From: Olleya namhaensis
GTDB taxonomy: Bacteria; Bacteroidota; Bacteroidia; Flavobacteriales; Flavobacteriaceae
Assembly: GCF_900114005.1 (NCBI RefSeq)
Contig: NZ_FORM01000004.1
Coordinates: 1 to 64,000 of the forward strand
Reading direction: 5' to 3'
Length of the DNA: 64,000 nt
The stretch's first letter is position 1. Every line of letters starts with the position of its first letter. The position numbers and the translations under genes are program-made. The notes beneath the pieces are model-generated. The model searched no databases. It was not told where the DNA came from and was given only the letters and a program-made list of their open reading frames with translations. Shown here in pieces: positions 22,611 through 31,620 of this stretch.

Positions 22611-24008
22611 ATGAAAAAACTAGCAATTCTTTTTGCATTATTACTATCCATTACCGTCTCAGGACAATCGGATCAAGACGCATTAAAAACTATTTACAGC
22701 CAATCATTAACTAATGGTAAAGCTTACCAATGGTTAGACCATTTGTCTAATAAAATAGGAGGACGTTTGTCAGGATCTGCAAGTGCAGAAAAGGCAGTAC
22801 AATACACAAAATCTGAATTGGAGAAATTAGGACTAGACAAAGTATGGTTGCAAGAAGTAATGGTTCCAAAATGGGAGCGTGGCGCAAAAGAAGTCGCGCA
22901 CTTTACAACCAATAATACAACCTTAGATGTTAATATTTGTGCATTAGGAGGTTCTGTAGCAACGTCTACTTCAGGATTGGAAGCACAAGTAATAGAAGTT
23001 AAAAGCTTTGAAGAGCTAGCGGAACTTGGAGAAAAAGTAAAAGGAAAAATAGTGTTTTTTAATGGCGCTATGAATCCTGAATTAATACACACGTTTGAAG
23101 CTTACGGAGGGTGTTCTAAACAACGTTATGCAGGTGCTTATGAGGCTGGTAAACTAGGAGCAGTTGGTGTAATTGTCCGTTCGTTAAATTTACGTCAAGA
23201 CGATTTGCCACATACAGGAAGCATGGGGTACATGGATTTGCCAAATGAGCAACGTGTGCCATCTGCAGCAATAAGTACAAATGATGCTAATAAATTGTCA
23301 GAAGCTTTATTAAAAGACAATAATTTAAAATTCTATTTTAAACAAAGTTGTCAAGTATTTGAAGATGTTTTATCATACAATGTTATCGGAGAAATTACGG
23401 GAAGCGAATTTCCAGATGAGTTTATGGTTGTTGGAGGACATTTAGACTCGTGGGATTTAGGAGACGGATCTCATGACGATGGTGCAGGAGTAGTACAATC
23501 TATGGATGTTATCAGGTTATTAAAAGAAAGCGGTATCAAACCAAAACGTACTATCAGAGTCGTGTTATTCATGAATGAAGAAAACGGATTACGTGGTGGA
23601 AAAAAATATGCAGAAGAAGCGAAACGTAAAAATGAAAATCATGTCTTTGCTTTAGAGAGTGATTCTGGAGGGTTTTCTCCTCGTGGGTTTAGTTTTGATT
23701 GCAGTGAAGCAGCATTAAATAAAGTGTTAGGTTGGGAGTCTTTATTCAAACCTTATTTAATTCATTATTTTGAAAAAGGGTATAGCGGAGCAGACATTGG
23801 TCCATTAAAAAATGAAACAATTGTCATGGCTGGTTTACGTCCAGATTCTCAGCGTTATTTTGATCATCATCACGCAGCAAACGATACATTTGACGCAGTA
23901 AATAAACGTGAGTTGGAGCTTGGTGCAGCAACAATGACAAGTTTAGTGTATTTGTTTGATAAATACGGGACAAGTAATATCCCTCAGGTTAAGGAATTTA
24001 AAGATTAG
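22611..24008 (+). CDS. M28 family zinc metallopeptidase with PA domain
   Basis: A 465-residue exported peptidase with a signal peptide (MKKLAILFALLLSITVSGQ). A PA-like insert (~100-255) sits ahead of the dizinc catalytic core. Metal ligands are seen in VVGGHLDSWDLGDGSHDDGAG (His, then Asp), FMNEENGLRGG (catalytic and ligand Glu), ALESDSGGF (Asp) and DHHHAANDTFD (His). The overall organisation is like carboxypeptidase Q (PGCP), so it probably removes residues from peptides in the periplasm or outside. Confidence 0.9.
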   Translation: MKKLAILFALLLSITVSGQSDQDALKTIYSQSLTNGKAYQWLDHLSNKIGGRLSGSASAEKAVQYTKSELEKLGLDKVWLQEVMVPKWERGAKEVAHFTTNNTTLDVNICALGGSVATSTSGLEAQVIEVKSFEELAELGEKVKGKIVFFNGAMNPELIHTFEAYGGCSKQRYAGAYEAGKLGAVGVIVRSLNLRQDDLPHTGSMGYMDLPNEQRVPSAAISTNDANKLSEALLKDNNLKFYFKQSCQVFEDVLSYNVIGEITGSEFPDEFMVVGGHLDSWDLGDGSHDDGAGVVQSMDVIRLLKESGIKPKRTIRVVLFMNEENGLRGGKKYAEEAKRKNENHVFALESDSGGFSPRGFSFDCSEAALNKVLGWESLFKPYLIHYFEKGYSGADIGPLKNETIVMAGLRPDSQRYFDHHHAANDTFDAVNKRELELGAATMTSLVYLFDKYGTSNIPQVKEFKD

Positions 24009-24011
24009 GAA

Positions 24012-24479
24012 TTGGATTTTTTAACTTATTTATTAGAGAGTTTTTTAGAGATCTATCTGTTTTTTGCCGATTATAAATTTTGGAAAAAGAAAAAAGCACA
24101 ACGTAAATACGAAAAGGAACATGGGCTGCCCAAACAGCTTATGATTTATCCGTCAGACAAAATAATGTTAAGAATGTTGTTGTTGCTTGTAGTATTGATT
24201 ATTCCAGTTTGGTTTCTGTTTTCCATAAATAAAAACCAAAATGCAATGACTAAGCAGATGACGCAGATTCATGAATTGCTAAAGGCCGAAAAAAAACAAT
24301 TCAATACATACCCAAAACAGTTAAACACAATTATTAGAAACAACCCTCTACATAGAGACTTAACTTTAGATGTATGGGATAATGCGTTTTATTATGTTGT
24401 CACAGAAGATGGTTTAACTTATTCCTTAGTTTCAAAAGGACCTGATGGTATTCTAAATACAGAGGACGATGTGGAATAA
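24012..24479 (+). CDS. Membrane-anchored GspG-like C-terminal domain protein
   Basis: A 155-residue protein. The start is taken as TTG at 24012, preceded by AGGA; no ATG precedes the conserved part. One transmembrane helix lies at ~53-72 (LRMLLLLVVLIIPVWFLF). The part after it ends with the pattern of the type II pseudopilin GspG domain: YPKQLNTII, WDNAFYYVV, YSLVSKGPDG and a calcium-like NTEDDVE. It lacks the pilin prepilin-peptidase signal. The next gene overlaps its end by 11 bp. Function unknown; it could be a sensor or scaffold. Confidence 0.65.
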   Translation: MDFLTYLLESFLEIYLFFADYKFWKKKKAQRKYEKEHGLPKQLMIYPSDKIMLRMLLLLVVLIIPVWFLFSINKNQNAMTKQMTQIHELLKAEKKQFNTYPKQLNTIIRNNPLHRDLTLDVWDNAFYYVVTEDGLTYSLVSKGPDGILNTEDDVE

Positions 24480-25077
24480 CCATAAATTGCTGTTTTTATT
24501 TTGTGTGCTTTTTTTTCAATGTAAAAAAGAAAGAGAAGTTATGGTCGGTATTAAAAAGCAAAATATAACAGTAGATGCGCTAAAACTTAAAACAGTGGAG
24601 GTGGACACTTTTAAAGTGACTAATGGTTACGATTTTCCTGTAGGTAAACCAGATGCAAAACAGTATTACAATGCGCAAGGCTTTCAAGAGAATTATCATT
24701 TAGGAGATGATTGGAATGGTGTTGGAGGCGGTAATACGGATTTAGGAGATCCGATATATGCTATAGCAAATGGGTATGTGTCTTTTGCAGAAGATATAAA
24801 AGGTGGTTGGGGTAATGTGATTAGAATTGTACATTATAATCCTGATCAGTCTAAAATTGAATCGGTATATGCACATTGTCAATCCATATCAGTTGCAAAA
24901 GGCCAATACATTACAAAAGGAACTGTTATTGGGACGATTGGGACAGCGGATGGTGCATATTTAGCACATTTGCATTTAGAGGTAAGAGATGCTCTAAACA
25001 TGCCAATTGGTCCAGGGTATTCTTCTGACACAGAAGGGTATTTAGATCCAACAAATTATATTAATAATAATAGATAA
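24469..25077 (+). CDS. M23 family metallopeptidase (LytM-like lipoprotein)
   Basis: A 202-residue protein. The N-terminal hydrophobic stretch LLFLFCVLFFQC ends in Cys 18 followed by KK, a likely lipobox. The M23 domain (~75-195) shows the zinc ligands HLGDD and the HLH of LAHLHLEVRD, and the catalytic YAHC segment, all present, so it should be active on peptidoglycan cross-bridges. It is translationally linked to the upstream small membrane protein by an 11-bp overlap and followed 2 bases later by the DinB-like gene. Confidence 0.88.
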   Translation: MWNNHKLLFLFCVLFFQCKKEREVMVGIKKQNITVDALKLKTVEVDTFKVTNGYDFPVGKPDAKQYYNAQGFQENYHLGDDWNGVGGGNTDLGDPIYAIANGYVSFAEDIKGGWGNVIRIVHYNPDQSKIESVYAHCQSISVAKGQYITKGTVIGTIGTADGAYLAHLHLEVRDALNMPIGPGYSSDTEGYLDPTNYINNNR

Positions 25078-25079
25078 AA

Positions 25080-25646
25080 ATGAAAACAAAATTATTTTTT
25101 ATAACCTTAATTATAACAACTACAATGCTTTCGCAAACCAAAGAGTTACCCTATTATGAATTACCAGAAGCATCAAAAACGTTTACTGCTGGTACAGTAG
25201 CAGCAAGACAAGTAGATGCTTTAGGATTTCGATTTTATCATGCTACTGATGGATTAACGGAATCAGATTTAGTTTACAAGTCATCTGATTCTGTTAGGAC
25301 AACGGGAGAAACGGTAAAGCATATTTATGAGCTATCAATAATCGTTTTAAATTCGACGTTAAAACAAGAAAACGTTAAGGACACCACTGTGTTGGATTTT
25401 GAAGCACAACGTAGCGTAACGTTAAATAATTTAAAACAAGCAGCTGATATATTAAGAGCAAGTGAAGATATTTCAGAATTTGAAATCATATTTGGATCAA
25501 GTAAAATTCCGTTTTGGAATAATATTAATGGTCCAATAGCAGATTCTATATGGCATTGTGGCCAAATAGCATCATTTAGACGGATCACAGGAAACCCAAT
25601 CAGTCCAAAAGTGAATCATTTTTCGGGTAAAGTAAAACAAGATTAA
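25080..25646 (+). CDS. Secreted DinB-like protein
   Basis: A 188-residue protein with a signal peptide (MKTKLFFITLIITTTMLSQ). A four-helix DinB fold is suggested by TGETVKHIYELSIIVLNSTL (~79-98) and SIWHCGQIASFRR (~160-172), each placing a metal-binding His as in DinB/YfiT proteins. DinB proteins are often thiol S-transferases; an exported form is of unknown function. It is part of the tight gene series with the M23 and VOC genes. Confidence 0.75.
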   Translation: MKTKLFFITLIITTTMLSQTKELPYYELPEASKTFTAGTVAARQVDALGFRFYHATDGLTESDLVYKSSDSVRTTGETVKHIYELSIIVLNSTLKQENVKDTTVLDFEAQRSVTLNNLKQAADILRASEDISEFEIIFGSSKIPFWNNINGPIADSIWHCGQIASFRRITGNPISPKVNHFSGKVKQD

Positions 25647-25648
25647 GC

Positions 25649-26026
25649 ATGAATAGACCAATATTACATCAAATTCATCCCGTTTTACCGGTACAGAATG
25701 TGTTAGCTGCCTTATTTTTTTATACTCAAAAACTTGGGTTTGAAATCGCTTTTGCGGACGATCCAAAAGATCCAAAATACGCAGGTATTAAACGTGACCA
25801 TATAGAGATTCATTTACAATGGCGAGACGATAAGGATTGGGATTTTAATGTAGACAGACCAATGCTTCGTATTGTAACGCAATATGTAGATAGTTTATTT
25901 GAAGAGCTAAAGGATAAAGAGGTGTTTCATCCAGAAACAGCTGTAGTGAATACAGATTGGCAAACTAGAGAGTTTGCGTTTTACGATTTATATAAAAATG
26001 GATTAACCTTTTATCAAAATATTTAG
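25649..26026 (+). CDS. VOC family (glyoxalase/bleomycin resistance-like) protein
   Basis: A 125-residue cytoplasmic protein of the VOC fold. The segment ILHQIHPVLPVQNVLAALFFYTQKLGFEIAF is the typical first beta-alpha-beta unit; later comes HIEIHLQW and a C-terminal strand with REFAFYDLYKNGLTFYQ. Metal-binding and resistance roles vary in this family, so no substrate is named. Its last 4 bases overlap the convergent response regulator on the minus strand. Confidence 0.85.
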   Translation: MNRPILHQIHPVLPVQNVLAALFFYTQKLGFEIAFADDPKDPKYAGIKRDHIEIHLQWRDDKDWDFNVDRPMLRIVTQYVDSLFEELKDKEVFHPETAVVNTDWQTREFAFYDLYKNGLTFYQNI

Positions 26027-26421
26027 AGACATTTACGTTTTATTTCTTGTAAACTTTGATTATTAAGCGGTTTGCTAATATAACCGTTAACTAAAGTATT
26101 AGTTGTTGCTTTTCTAATATCTAGATTGTCCACAGAAGAGCTTGTTATAAAAATGGGAATGTCTTTATTAAAATTACTAATTTTAAATGCTTCTAAAAAT
26201 TCCCAACCATCCATGATAGGCATATTTATGTCTAATAGGATTACATCAGGCAAATTGTCTTTTTTATTTTGCATAGTAATTAGCCCATCTAATGCTTCTT
26301 TTCCGTTTTTAAATACAAGTTGATTATCCGAAAAATTATTTATTTTCAATAGTTTTCGGACAGCAAAAGTGTAAATAGGATCATCGTCGATGATACAAAT
26401 TAAGTCTAACGAATTATTCAT
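26023..26421 (-). CDS. Single-domain response regulator
   Basis: A 132-residue CheY-like receiver without an output domain. The phospho-acceptor Asp is in VILLDINMPIMDG (~62-74), Thr/Ser in IFITSSS (~91) and the Lys in GYISKPL (~116). It overlaps the histidine kinase gene by 8 bp and is its probable partner. It would act through protein contacts or a phosphorelay. Confidence 0.9.
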   Translation of the reverse strand: MNNSLDLICIIDDDPIYTFAVRKLLKINNFSDNQLVFKNGKEALDGLITMQNKKDNLPDVILLDINMPIMDGWEFLEAFKISNFNKDIPIFITSSSVDNLDIRKATTNTLVNGYISKPLNNQSLQEIKRKCL

Positions 26422-27913
26422 AATTAAAATAGATTATAAATTTAGTACCTTCTCCTACAGTACTTTCCACTTCCACTGTTCCGCCCAGTGCTTCAATCTG
26501 ATTTTTTACAATAAATAGCCCAAGTCCTCTTGCTTCTTTATGTTTATGAAACACGTTATACATTCCAAATAGTTTGGTGCTATGCTTTTCTAAATCAATA
26601 CCTAAACCGTTATCAGTGATAGAATACATAACATGAGATTCTGTTTGTAAGGCTTCAATTTCTATTTTAGGGTTTACACCAGGTCTTTTATATTTAATAG
26701 CATTGGTTAATAGATTTATAATAATGCTATCTAAATAAGCAGGTATGGCTTTAATTGTAATGTTTTTATCTACAGTAATGTCTAAGTCAACTTGGTTTGC
26801 GATTATAACACCATTAATAGTGCTTAGTGCATTATTGGTATACTGCAGTATATTTAGGGGCTCTAGTTTGTTGTTGTCTAATGAGTTATATATAGCAACA
26901 TCATTCAAGTTTTGAATGGTTTCGTTTAGGTTTTCAACAGCTTGCTCGATTAATGGAAAATATTCGTTAGTAATAACTTCAGGATATTCTTCTTTCTTTA
27001 ATTTTAAAAGCATGTCTAAATTACCACCATGTGATCTTAAATTATGAGATACAATATGGGCAAAATTTAATAACCTTTCGTTTTGCTTAGAGCTAACCGT
27101 TAATAGGTCCGTTATTTTATTTTTTCCTTTTTTAATTTCTGAGATATCATTAATATTCGCAATAAAATGTTTTGGTTTTCTATCGCTATCCCTTACTATT
27201 GTCAGTGACAAAATACAATGTACGCTAGAGCCATTTTTATGTAAATAACGTTTTTCAATTTGATAATTATCTAATTGGTCAGAAAGCATTAGTTTTAATT
27301 CTTTTTGTCCTTTTTTTTGATCGTCTAAATGGGTATGTTCTTTAAAATGTGTGTTTAAAAACTCCTGTTCTGAATAGCCTAACAGTTTGCATATACCATG
27401 ATTTACTTTTAACCAATGACCTTCTAGACTTAGTAATGCCATCCCAGTTAGAGAATAGTCAAAAAGCGATCTAAACTGTTTCTCTTTAATAACGGTTTTT
27501 TTTGTTTCTAAAGTTTTTTCTGTAATGTCTTGAAATATCCCTCTAATTCCGGTGCAAATATTATTTTCCCATTTAGGATGTCCTATTGCTCTGACCCATT
27601 TTTCGTTTCCTTTAGCTGTAACAATTATAAACTCGTCATCAAATTGTTGTCCAATTTCTAATGCAGCTTGAAATAGAAGCGTTATTTTTTCGCGATGTGA
27701 GCCTTCCTTATAAAAAAAGATAGCTTGACTAACTTCTGGAGTATAATCTGCTGCTACTTCGTGAATTTTTTTTGTGAAAGAGCTCCATTTTAAAGTATTA
27801 GAAGTTACATCAAGGTCCCAAGAGCCAATAGCTAATGAGTCTTCAATTGTAGATAAAAAATCTTTATCATGGATTTCGTCTGATAATATAGTAGGGGACG
27901 TATCAGTAGACAT
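26414..27913 (-). CDS. PAS-domain histidine kinase
   Basis: A 499-residue kinase with no transmembrane segment, so cytoplasmic. Two PAS/PAC units lie at ~30-130 and ~145-265, the second with a typical FDYSLTGMALLSLEGHWLKVN start. The histidine-kinase region has an H-box AHIVSHNLRSHGGNL (~281-295), N-box LTNAIKY (~394), G1 ITDNGLGID (~421) and G2 RGLGLFIVK (~447). The short receiver gene follows with an 8-bp overlap. The signal sensed is unknown. Confidence 0.9.
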   Translation of the reverse strand: MSTDTSPTILSDEIHDKDFLSTIEDSLAIGSWDLDVTSNTLKWSSFTKKIHEVAADYTPEVSQAIFFYKEGSHREKITLLFQAALEIGQQFDDEFIIVTAKGNEKWVRAIGHPKWENNICTGIRGIFQDITEKTLETKKTVIKEKQFRSLFDYSLTGMALLSLEGHWLKVNHGICKLLGYSEQEFLNTHFKEHTHLDDQKKGQKELKLMLSDQLDNYQIEKRYLHKNGSSVHCILSLTIVRDSDRKPKHFIANINDISEIKKGKNKITDLLTVSSKQNERLLNFAHIVSHNLRSHGGNLDMLLKLKKEEYPEVITNEYFPLIEQAVENLNETIQNLNDVAIYNSLDNNKLEPLNILQYTNNALSTINGVIIANQVDLDITVDKNITIKAIPAYLDSIIINLLTNAIKYKRPGVNPKIEIEALQTESHVMYSITDNGLGIDLEKHSTKLFGMYNVFHKHKEARGLGLFIVKNQIEALGGTVEVESTVGEGTKFIIYFNYE

Positions 27914-28037
27914 GTTTAAGGGATTAGGGATAATATTTTAAAAATTTAACAGTAATTGGCGGGGAAACACCATTAACTGCGAAACTAACACTTTTTTTAG
28001 ATTAAAAGCATTTTTATCGGTTAAAAAACACTGTATT

Positions 28038-28059
28038 AGGCTTTTAAAAGCCTTTTTTT
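28038..28059 (+). terminator. + strand terminator-like hairpin with no assigned gene
   Basis: AGGCTTTTAAAAGCCT (perfect 8-bp stem, no loop) followed by a T7 run. It is functional only on the + strand, but both neighbouring genes are on the minus strand. Outer arms ATCGGTTAAAAAA and TTTTTAAC...ACCGAT could form an alternative longer stem. Confidence 0.45.
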
Positions 28060-28136
28060 AACACTTCACCGATTATTGTTAAAAATAATTATTATTAAAT
28101 TTAGTTATAGTGCTCTGTAAATTAGTCTTTTATGTT

Positions 28137-28171
28137 AAAAAGCCATTTCTGTTTAGAAATGGCTTTTTTTT
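28137..28171 (-). terminator. Terminator of lysA (bidirectional)
   Basis: A 10-bp stem AGCCATTTCT / AGAAATGGCT with a GTTT loop, with A-run and T-run, 19 bases past the lysA stop. Confidence 0.88.
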
Positions 28172-28189
28172 AACTTAATAGATCAAGTA

Positions 28190-29401
28190 TTACTTTAAAT
28201 CAATCTCTATTTGATTATGTAATATGTCTTCAAAAGTTTCTCTTTTTCTTATTAAATGGGCTTCGCCATTATAAACTAATACTTCAGCAGGCCTGCAACG
28301 CGAATTGTAATTACTAGCCATAGAGTAGCAGTAGGCTCCAGCGTTACTAAAAGCTAAAATATCACCTTCATTTATTTCTGAAATACGTTTATTATTAGCA
28401 AACGTATCTGTTTCGCAGATGTAACCTACAACACTGTAAAAGCGTTCGCGTCCTTCTGGATTTGAAATATTTCTAATACCGTGTTGTGACCCATAAAGCA
28501 TTGGTCTGATTAGGTGATTAAAACCACTATCTACTTGAGCAAAAACAGTTGATGTCGTTTGTTTTACAACATTAACGTTAACTAAAAATTGACCAGCCTC
28601 ACTGACTAAAAATTTACCTGGTTCAAAAGCCAAGGTTAAAGGTTTACCATATTCTTCGCAAAAATCATTAAACCTTTTGCTTAGCTTTTCGCCAAACTCC
28701 TCAATATTTGTTTCAATATCTCCAGCGCTGTAGGGTACTTTAAATCCAGATCCAAAATCTATAAATTCTAGACTTTTAAAGTTTTTAGCAGTTTCAAATA
28801 GTATTTCACTTGCGTATAAAAACACATCAATATCTAAAATATCACTTCCAGTATGCATATGTATACCGTTAATATTCATTTTTGTGTTTTCTACAATTCG
28901 TAATATATGTGGTATTTGATGTATGGATATTCCAAACTTACTATCTATATGTCCCACAGATATATTAGTGTTTCCACCTGCCATCACATGCGGATTTATT
29001 CTAATACATACAGGTGTTTTAGGATGCTTAGTTCCAAATTGTTCTAAAATGGATAGATTATCAATATTAATTTGGCAACCTAATTCTGCAACCGTTTCTA
29101 TTTCCTGTAAAGAGACACCATTAGGGGTAAATATGATGTTTTCTGCATCAAAACCAGCAGCAAGTCCTAATTGTACTTCCTGTAAAGACACAGTGTCCAA
29201 ACCAGAACCTAGCTGTTTCATTAACTTTAAAACCGAAATATTTGATAATGCTTTAACAGCATAATTAATTTTTACTTGGTCTACGGATTTAAAAGCAGAC
29301 GTCAAACGTTGGTATTGTGACGTGATAATGTCTGCGTCGTAAATGTATACAGGACTCCCAAAGTCCGCTGCTATATCTAGTAATTGGCTGTTTTGCATCA
29401 T
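28190..29401 (-). CDS. lysA: Diaminopimelate decarboxylase
   Basis: A 403-residue PLP enzyme for the last step of lysine synthesis. I start it at ATG 29401 (MMQNSQLLDIAADFGSPVYIYD); a TTG at 29416 would overlap the -7 box. The PLP lysine is in INYAVKALSN (~50). HMHTGS and a glycine-rich DFGSGF loop are present, and the C-terminal beta-barrel carries the catalytic Cys in GYICETDTFA with a later Tyr in GAYCYSMASNYNSRCRP. Length fits LysA. It is a single gene ending in a strong terminator. Confidence 0.95.
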   Translation of the reverse strand: MMQNSQLLDIAADFGSPVYIYDADIITSQYQRLTSAFKSVDQVKINYAVKALSNISVLKLMKQLGSGLDTVSLQEVQLGLAAGFDAENIIFTPNGVSLQEIETVAELGCQINIDNLSILEQFGTKHPKTPVCIRINPHVMAGGNTNISVGHIDSKFGISIHQIPHILRIVENTKMNINGIHMHTGSDILDIDVFLYASEILFETAKNFKSLEFIDFGSGFKVPYSAGDIETNIEEFGEKLSKRFNDFCEEYGKPLTLAFEPGKFLVSEAGQFLVNVNVVKQTTSTVFAQVDSGFNHLIRPMLYGSQHGIRNISNPEGRERFYSVVGYICETDTFANNKRISEINEGDILAFSNAGAYCYSMASNYNSRCRPAEVLVYNGEAHLIRKRETFEDILHNQIEIDLK

Positions 29402-29413
29402 GTAATTTTTAGT

Positions 29414-29421
29414 CAAAGATA
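29414..29421 (-). promoter_or_regulatory. -7 box of lysA
   Basis: On the minus strand TATCTTTG. Transcription from it would start only a few bases before the ATG at 29401, so the leader would be very short. No clear -33 TTG. Confidence 0.45.
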
Positions 29422-29562
29422 TTTTTTTAAAGACATTAAAAAATTAAATTATAATAATATTACACATTTAAAACAAATTGTTAATTATTTAACAATTTAT
29501 AAATTCTTCATTTTGTTAACTTTTTTCATAATTAAATATTAGGGTAAGTAAATGTGATTATT

Positions 29563-29570
29563 TACTTTTG
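29563..29570 (+). promoter_or_regulatory. -7 box of sucC
   Basis: TACTTTTG (TAnnTTTG), 28 bases before the sucC ATG, with no strong -33 TTG. Confidence 0.45.
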
Positions 29571-29597
29571 TTATTCTAAAATTTTACTCTAAACAAG

Positions 29598-30788
29598 ATG
29601 AATTTACACGAATATCAAGGAAAAGAATTATTAAGCAGCTTTGGCGTACGTATCCAACGTGGTATTGTAGCACAAAATGCTGAGGAAGCGGTTGCTGCAG
29701 CTAAAAAATTAACTGAAGATACTGGAACAGGATGGCACGTTGTTAAAGCGCAAGTTCATGCTGGTGGACGTGGTAAAGGTGGTGGAGTTAAGTTGGCTAA
29801 AAACTTAGACGCAGTTAAAACTATCGCTGGAGAAATTATAGGAATGGATTTGGTAACACCTCAAACTTCAGCAGAAGGTAAGCGTGTGCACCAAGTATTA
29901 ATATGTGAAGACGTATACTATCCTGGAGATTCTGAGCCAGAAGAATATTATATGTCTGTATTATTAAATAGAGGTAATGGACGTAACATGATTATGTATT
30001 CTACAGAAGGTGGAATGGATATTGAAACTGTTGCTGAAGAAACACCACATTTAATTTTTACTGAAGAAATTGACCCTGCAACAGGAATCTTACCTTTTCA
30101 AGCACGTAAAATTGCTTTTAACTTAGGTTTATCAGGAGCAGCTTTTAAAGACATGACTAAATTTGTAACAGCATTATATACTGCTTACGATAAGTCAGAC
30201 TCTTCATTATTTGAAATCAACCCAGTTTTAAAAACTAGTGATGATAAAATAATGGCAGTTGATGCTAAAGTAACAATTGACGATAACGCTTTATTTAGAC
30301 ATAAAGATTTAGCAGCAATGCGCGATTTACGTGAAGAAAATGCTATTGAAGTAGAAGCAGGAGAACAAGGACTTAATTATGTAGACCTTGACGGAAACGT
30401 GGGTTGTATGGTAAATGGTGCTGGTTTAGCTATGGCAACTATGGATTTAATTAAGCAAGCAGGTGGAGAGCCAGCTAACTTTTTAGATGTTGGTGGTACT
30501 GCAGATGCAGCAAGAGTAGAAATTGCTTTCGAACTTATTTTAAGAGATCCAGCTGTTAAAGCAATTTTAATTAACATTTTTGGTGGTATCGTTCGTTGTG
30601 ATCGTGTTGCTCAAGGTGTAATTGATGCTTACAAAAACATGGGTAACATTAGTGTACCAATTATTGTACGTTTACAGGGTACTAATGCAGATATCGCTAA
30701 AAAATTAATTGACGATTCTGGATTAGATGTAATGAGTGCTACAGAATTCCAAGAAGCAGCAGATAAAGTACAAGCAGTATTAGCTTAA
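29598..30788 (+). CDS. sucC: Succinyl-CoA ligase, beta subunit
   Basis: A 396-residue ATP-grasp protein with the family start MNLHEYQGKELLSSFGV, the glycine-rich VHAGGRGKGGGVKLA and the C-terminal CoA-ligase segment (LDVGGTADAARVE, NIFGGIVRCD). With SucD it makes succinate and ATP or GTP in the citric acid cycle. sucD is not adjacent, as is usual in flavobacteria. The gene is monocistronic and ends in a bidirectional terminator. Confidence 0.96.
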   Translation: MNLHEYQGKELLSSFGVRIQRGIVAQNAEEAVAAAKKLTEDTGTGWHVVKAQVHAGGRGKGGGVKLAKNLDAVKTIAGEIIGMDLVTPQTSAEGKRVHQVLICEDVYYPGDSEPEEYYMSVLLNRGNGRNMIMYSTEGGMDIETVAEETPHLIFTEEIDPATGILPFQARKIAFNLGLSGAAFKDMTKFVTALYTAYDKSDSSLFEINPVLKTSDDKIMAVDAKVTIDDNALFRHKDLAAMRDLREENAIEVEAGEQGLNYVDLDGNVGCMVNGAGLAMATMDLIKQAGGEPANFLDVGGTADAARVEIAFELILRDPAVKAILINIFGGIVRCDRVAQGVIDAYKNMGNISVPIIVRLQGTNADIAKKLIDDSGLDVMSATEFQEAADKVQAVLA

Positions 30789-30806
30789 TACTTTAATGTA
30801 TATAAT

Positions 30807-30841
30807 AAAAAAAAGAGCAACTATTTAGTTGCTCTTTTTTT
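30807..30841. terminator. Bidirectional terminator of sucC and DUF1456 gene
   Basis: A 10-bp stem AGAGCAACTA / TAGTTGCTCT with a TT loop, an A-run and a T-run. Part of the hairpin is the end of the convergent DUF1456 coding sequence (stop at 30825). Confidence 0.85.
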
Positions 30842-31145
30842 GTGACTTATTGTACGTTTTATTTAAGTCTATTTTTTTAGGTTTCGCTTTCGCGGAATCA
30901 TCGCCAGATGGTTTCTCTCCTTTTTTAGGCATTGGTCCTCTTAAGTGAATCACTAAGCCATTTAAAAAGTTACGTAAAATCTGATCTCCACATTCTACAT
31001 AGTTAGGATGATCTTCTCTTCTAAAAAGCGCATTTAACTCTGATTTGGTAATCCTGAAATCTACTAAAGCTAAGATATCTACAATATCAGTATCTCTAAA
31101 CTTATGAGCTACTCTTAGTTTTTTTAAAATATCGTTGTTTGTCAT
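30825..31145 (-). CDS. DUF1456 family protein (YehS-like)
   Basis: A 106-residue cytoplasmic protein with a helical DUF1456 domain at ~1-70 (MTNNDILKKLRVAHKFRDTDIVDILAL...SELNALFRREDHPNY) and a basic, low-complexity tail rich in Lys (~75-106). E. coli YehS has two copies of this domain; here only one is present with the basic tail. The function is not established. The last codons form the left arm of the shared terminator. Confidence 0.85.
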   Translation of the reverse strand: MTNNDILKKLRVAHKFRDTDIVDILALVDFRITKSELNALFRREDHPNYVECGDQILRNFLNGLVIHLRGPMPKKGEKPSGDDSAKAKPKKIDLNKTYNKSQKKSN

Positions 31146-31620
31146 TATTTAAATTTAAAGTGTAAAAGTACAAACTTGTAAAGTTATAAGACCTAATTTA
31201 CGTTTAATTTTGCTTTTACAAAATAATTAGACTTCTAAATATATACTTTGTATGTTTTAGACTTTACCGTTTTTAATAGTAATAGAATATCACTTTTATA
31301 ATCAAATAGTCCGTTTCTAGCGTTTTGTGATTTAGTGGTCAATAGCGCTATGTTTTATTATTCGATTTTAAAGTAGAAAATATGTAGTGTAAAAGCTAAC
31401 TTATTTTTTAGCAGCAGATTGCGCCTTTTTAGTGAGGCTATAAAGCGTAGAAAAATAAGATTAAAATCTCACTAGTTTCTTTTTTAATAAATCTATTTAG
31501 GATAGAGGTAGCTAAAGTAACGTTGTATAACGCTCATTTTTTCGATAAGCGACTAATTTTCAACGATTATAAATTAGGTTTTATTCCTAACTTTATACAG
31601 TATTATTTATCCCCAGAGTT
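31146..31620. other. 475-bp non-coding gap
   Basis: No gene, tRNA or clear terminator is seen. TAGTGAG near 31430 and CTCACTA near 31466 could pair, but there is no promoter or T-run to make a case for an RNA. It may be the promoter region for the TerB-like gene. Confidence 0.3.
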
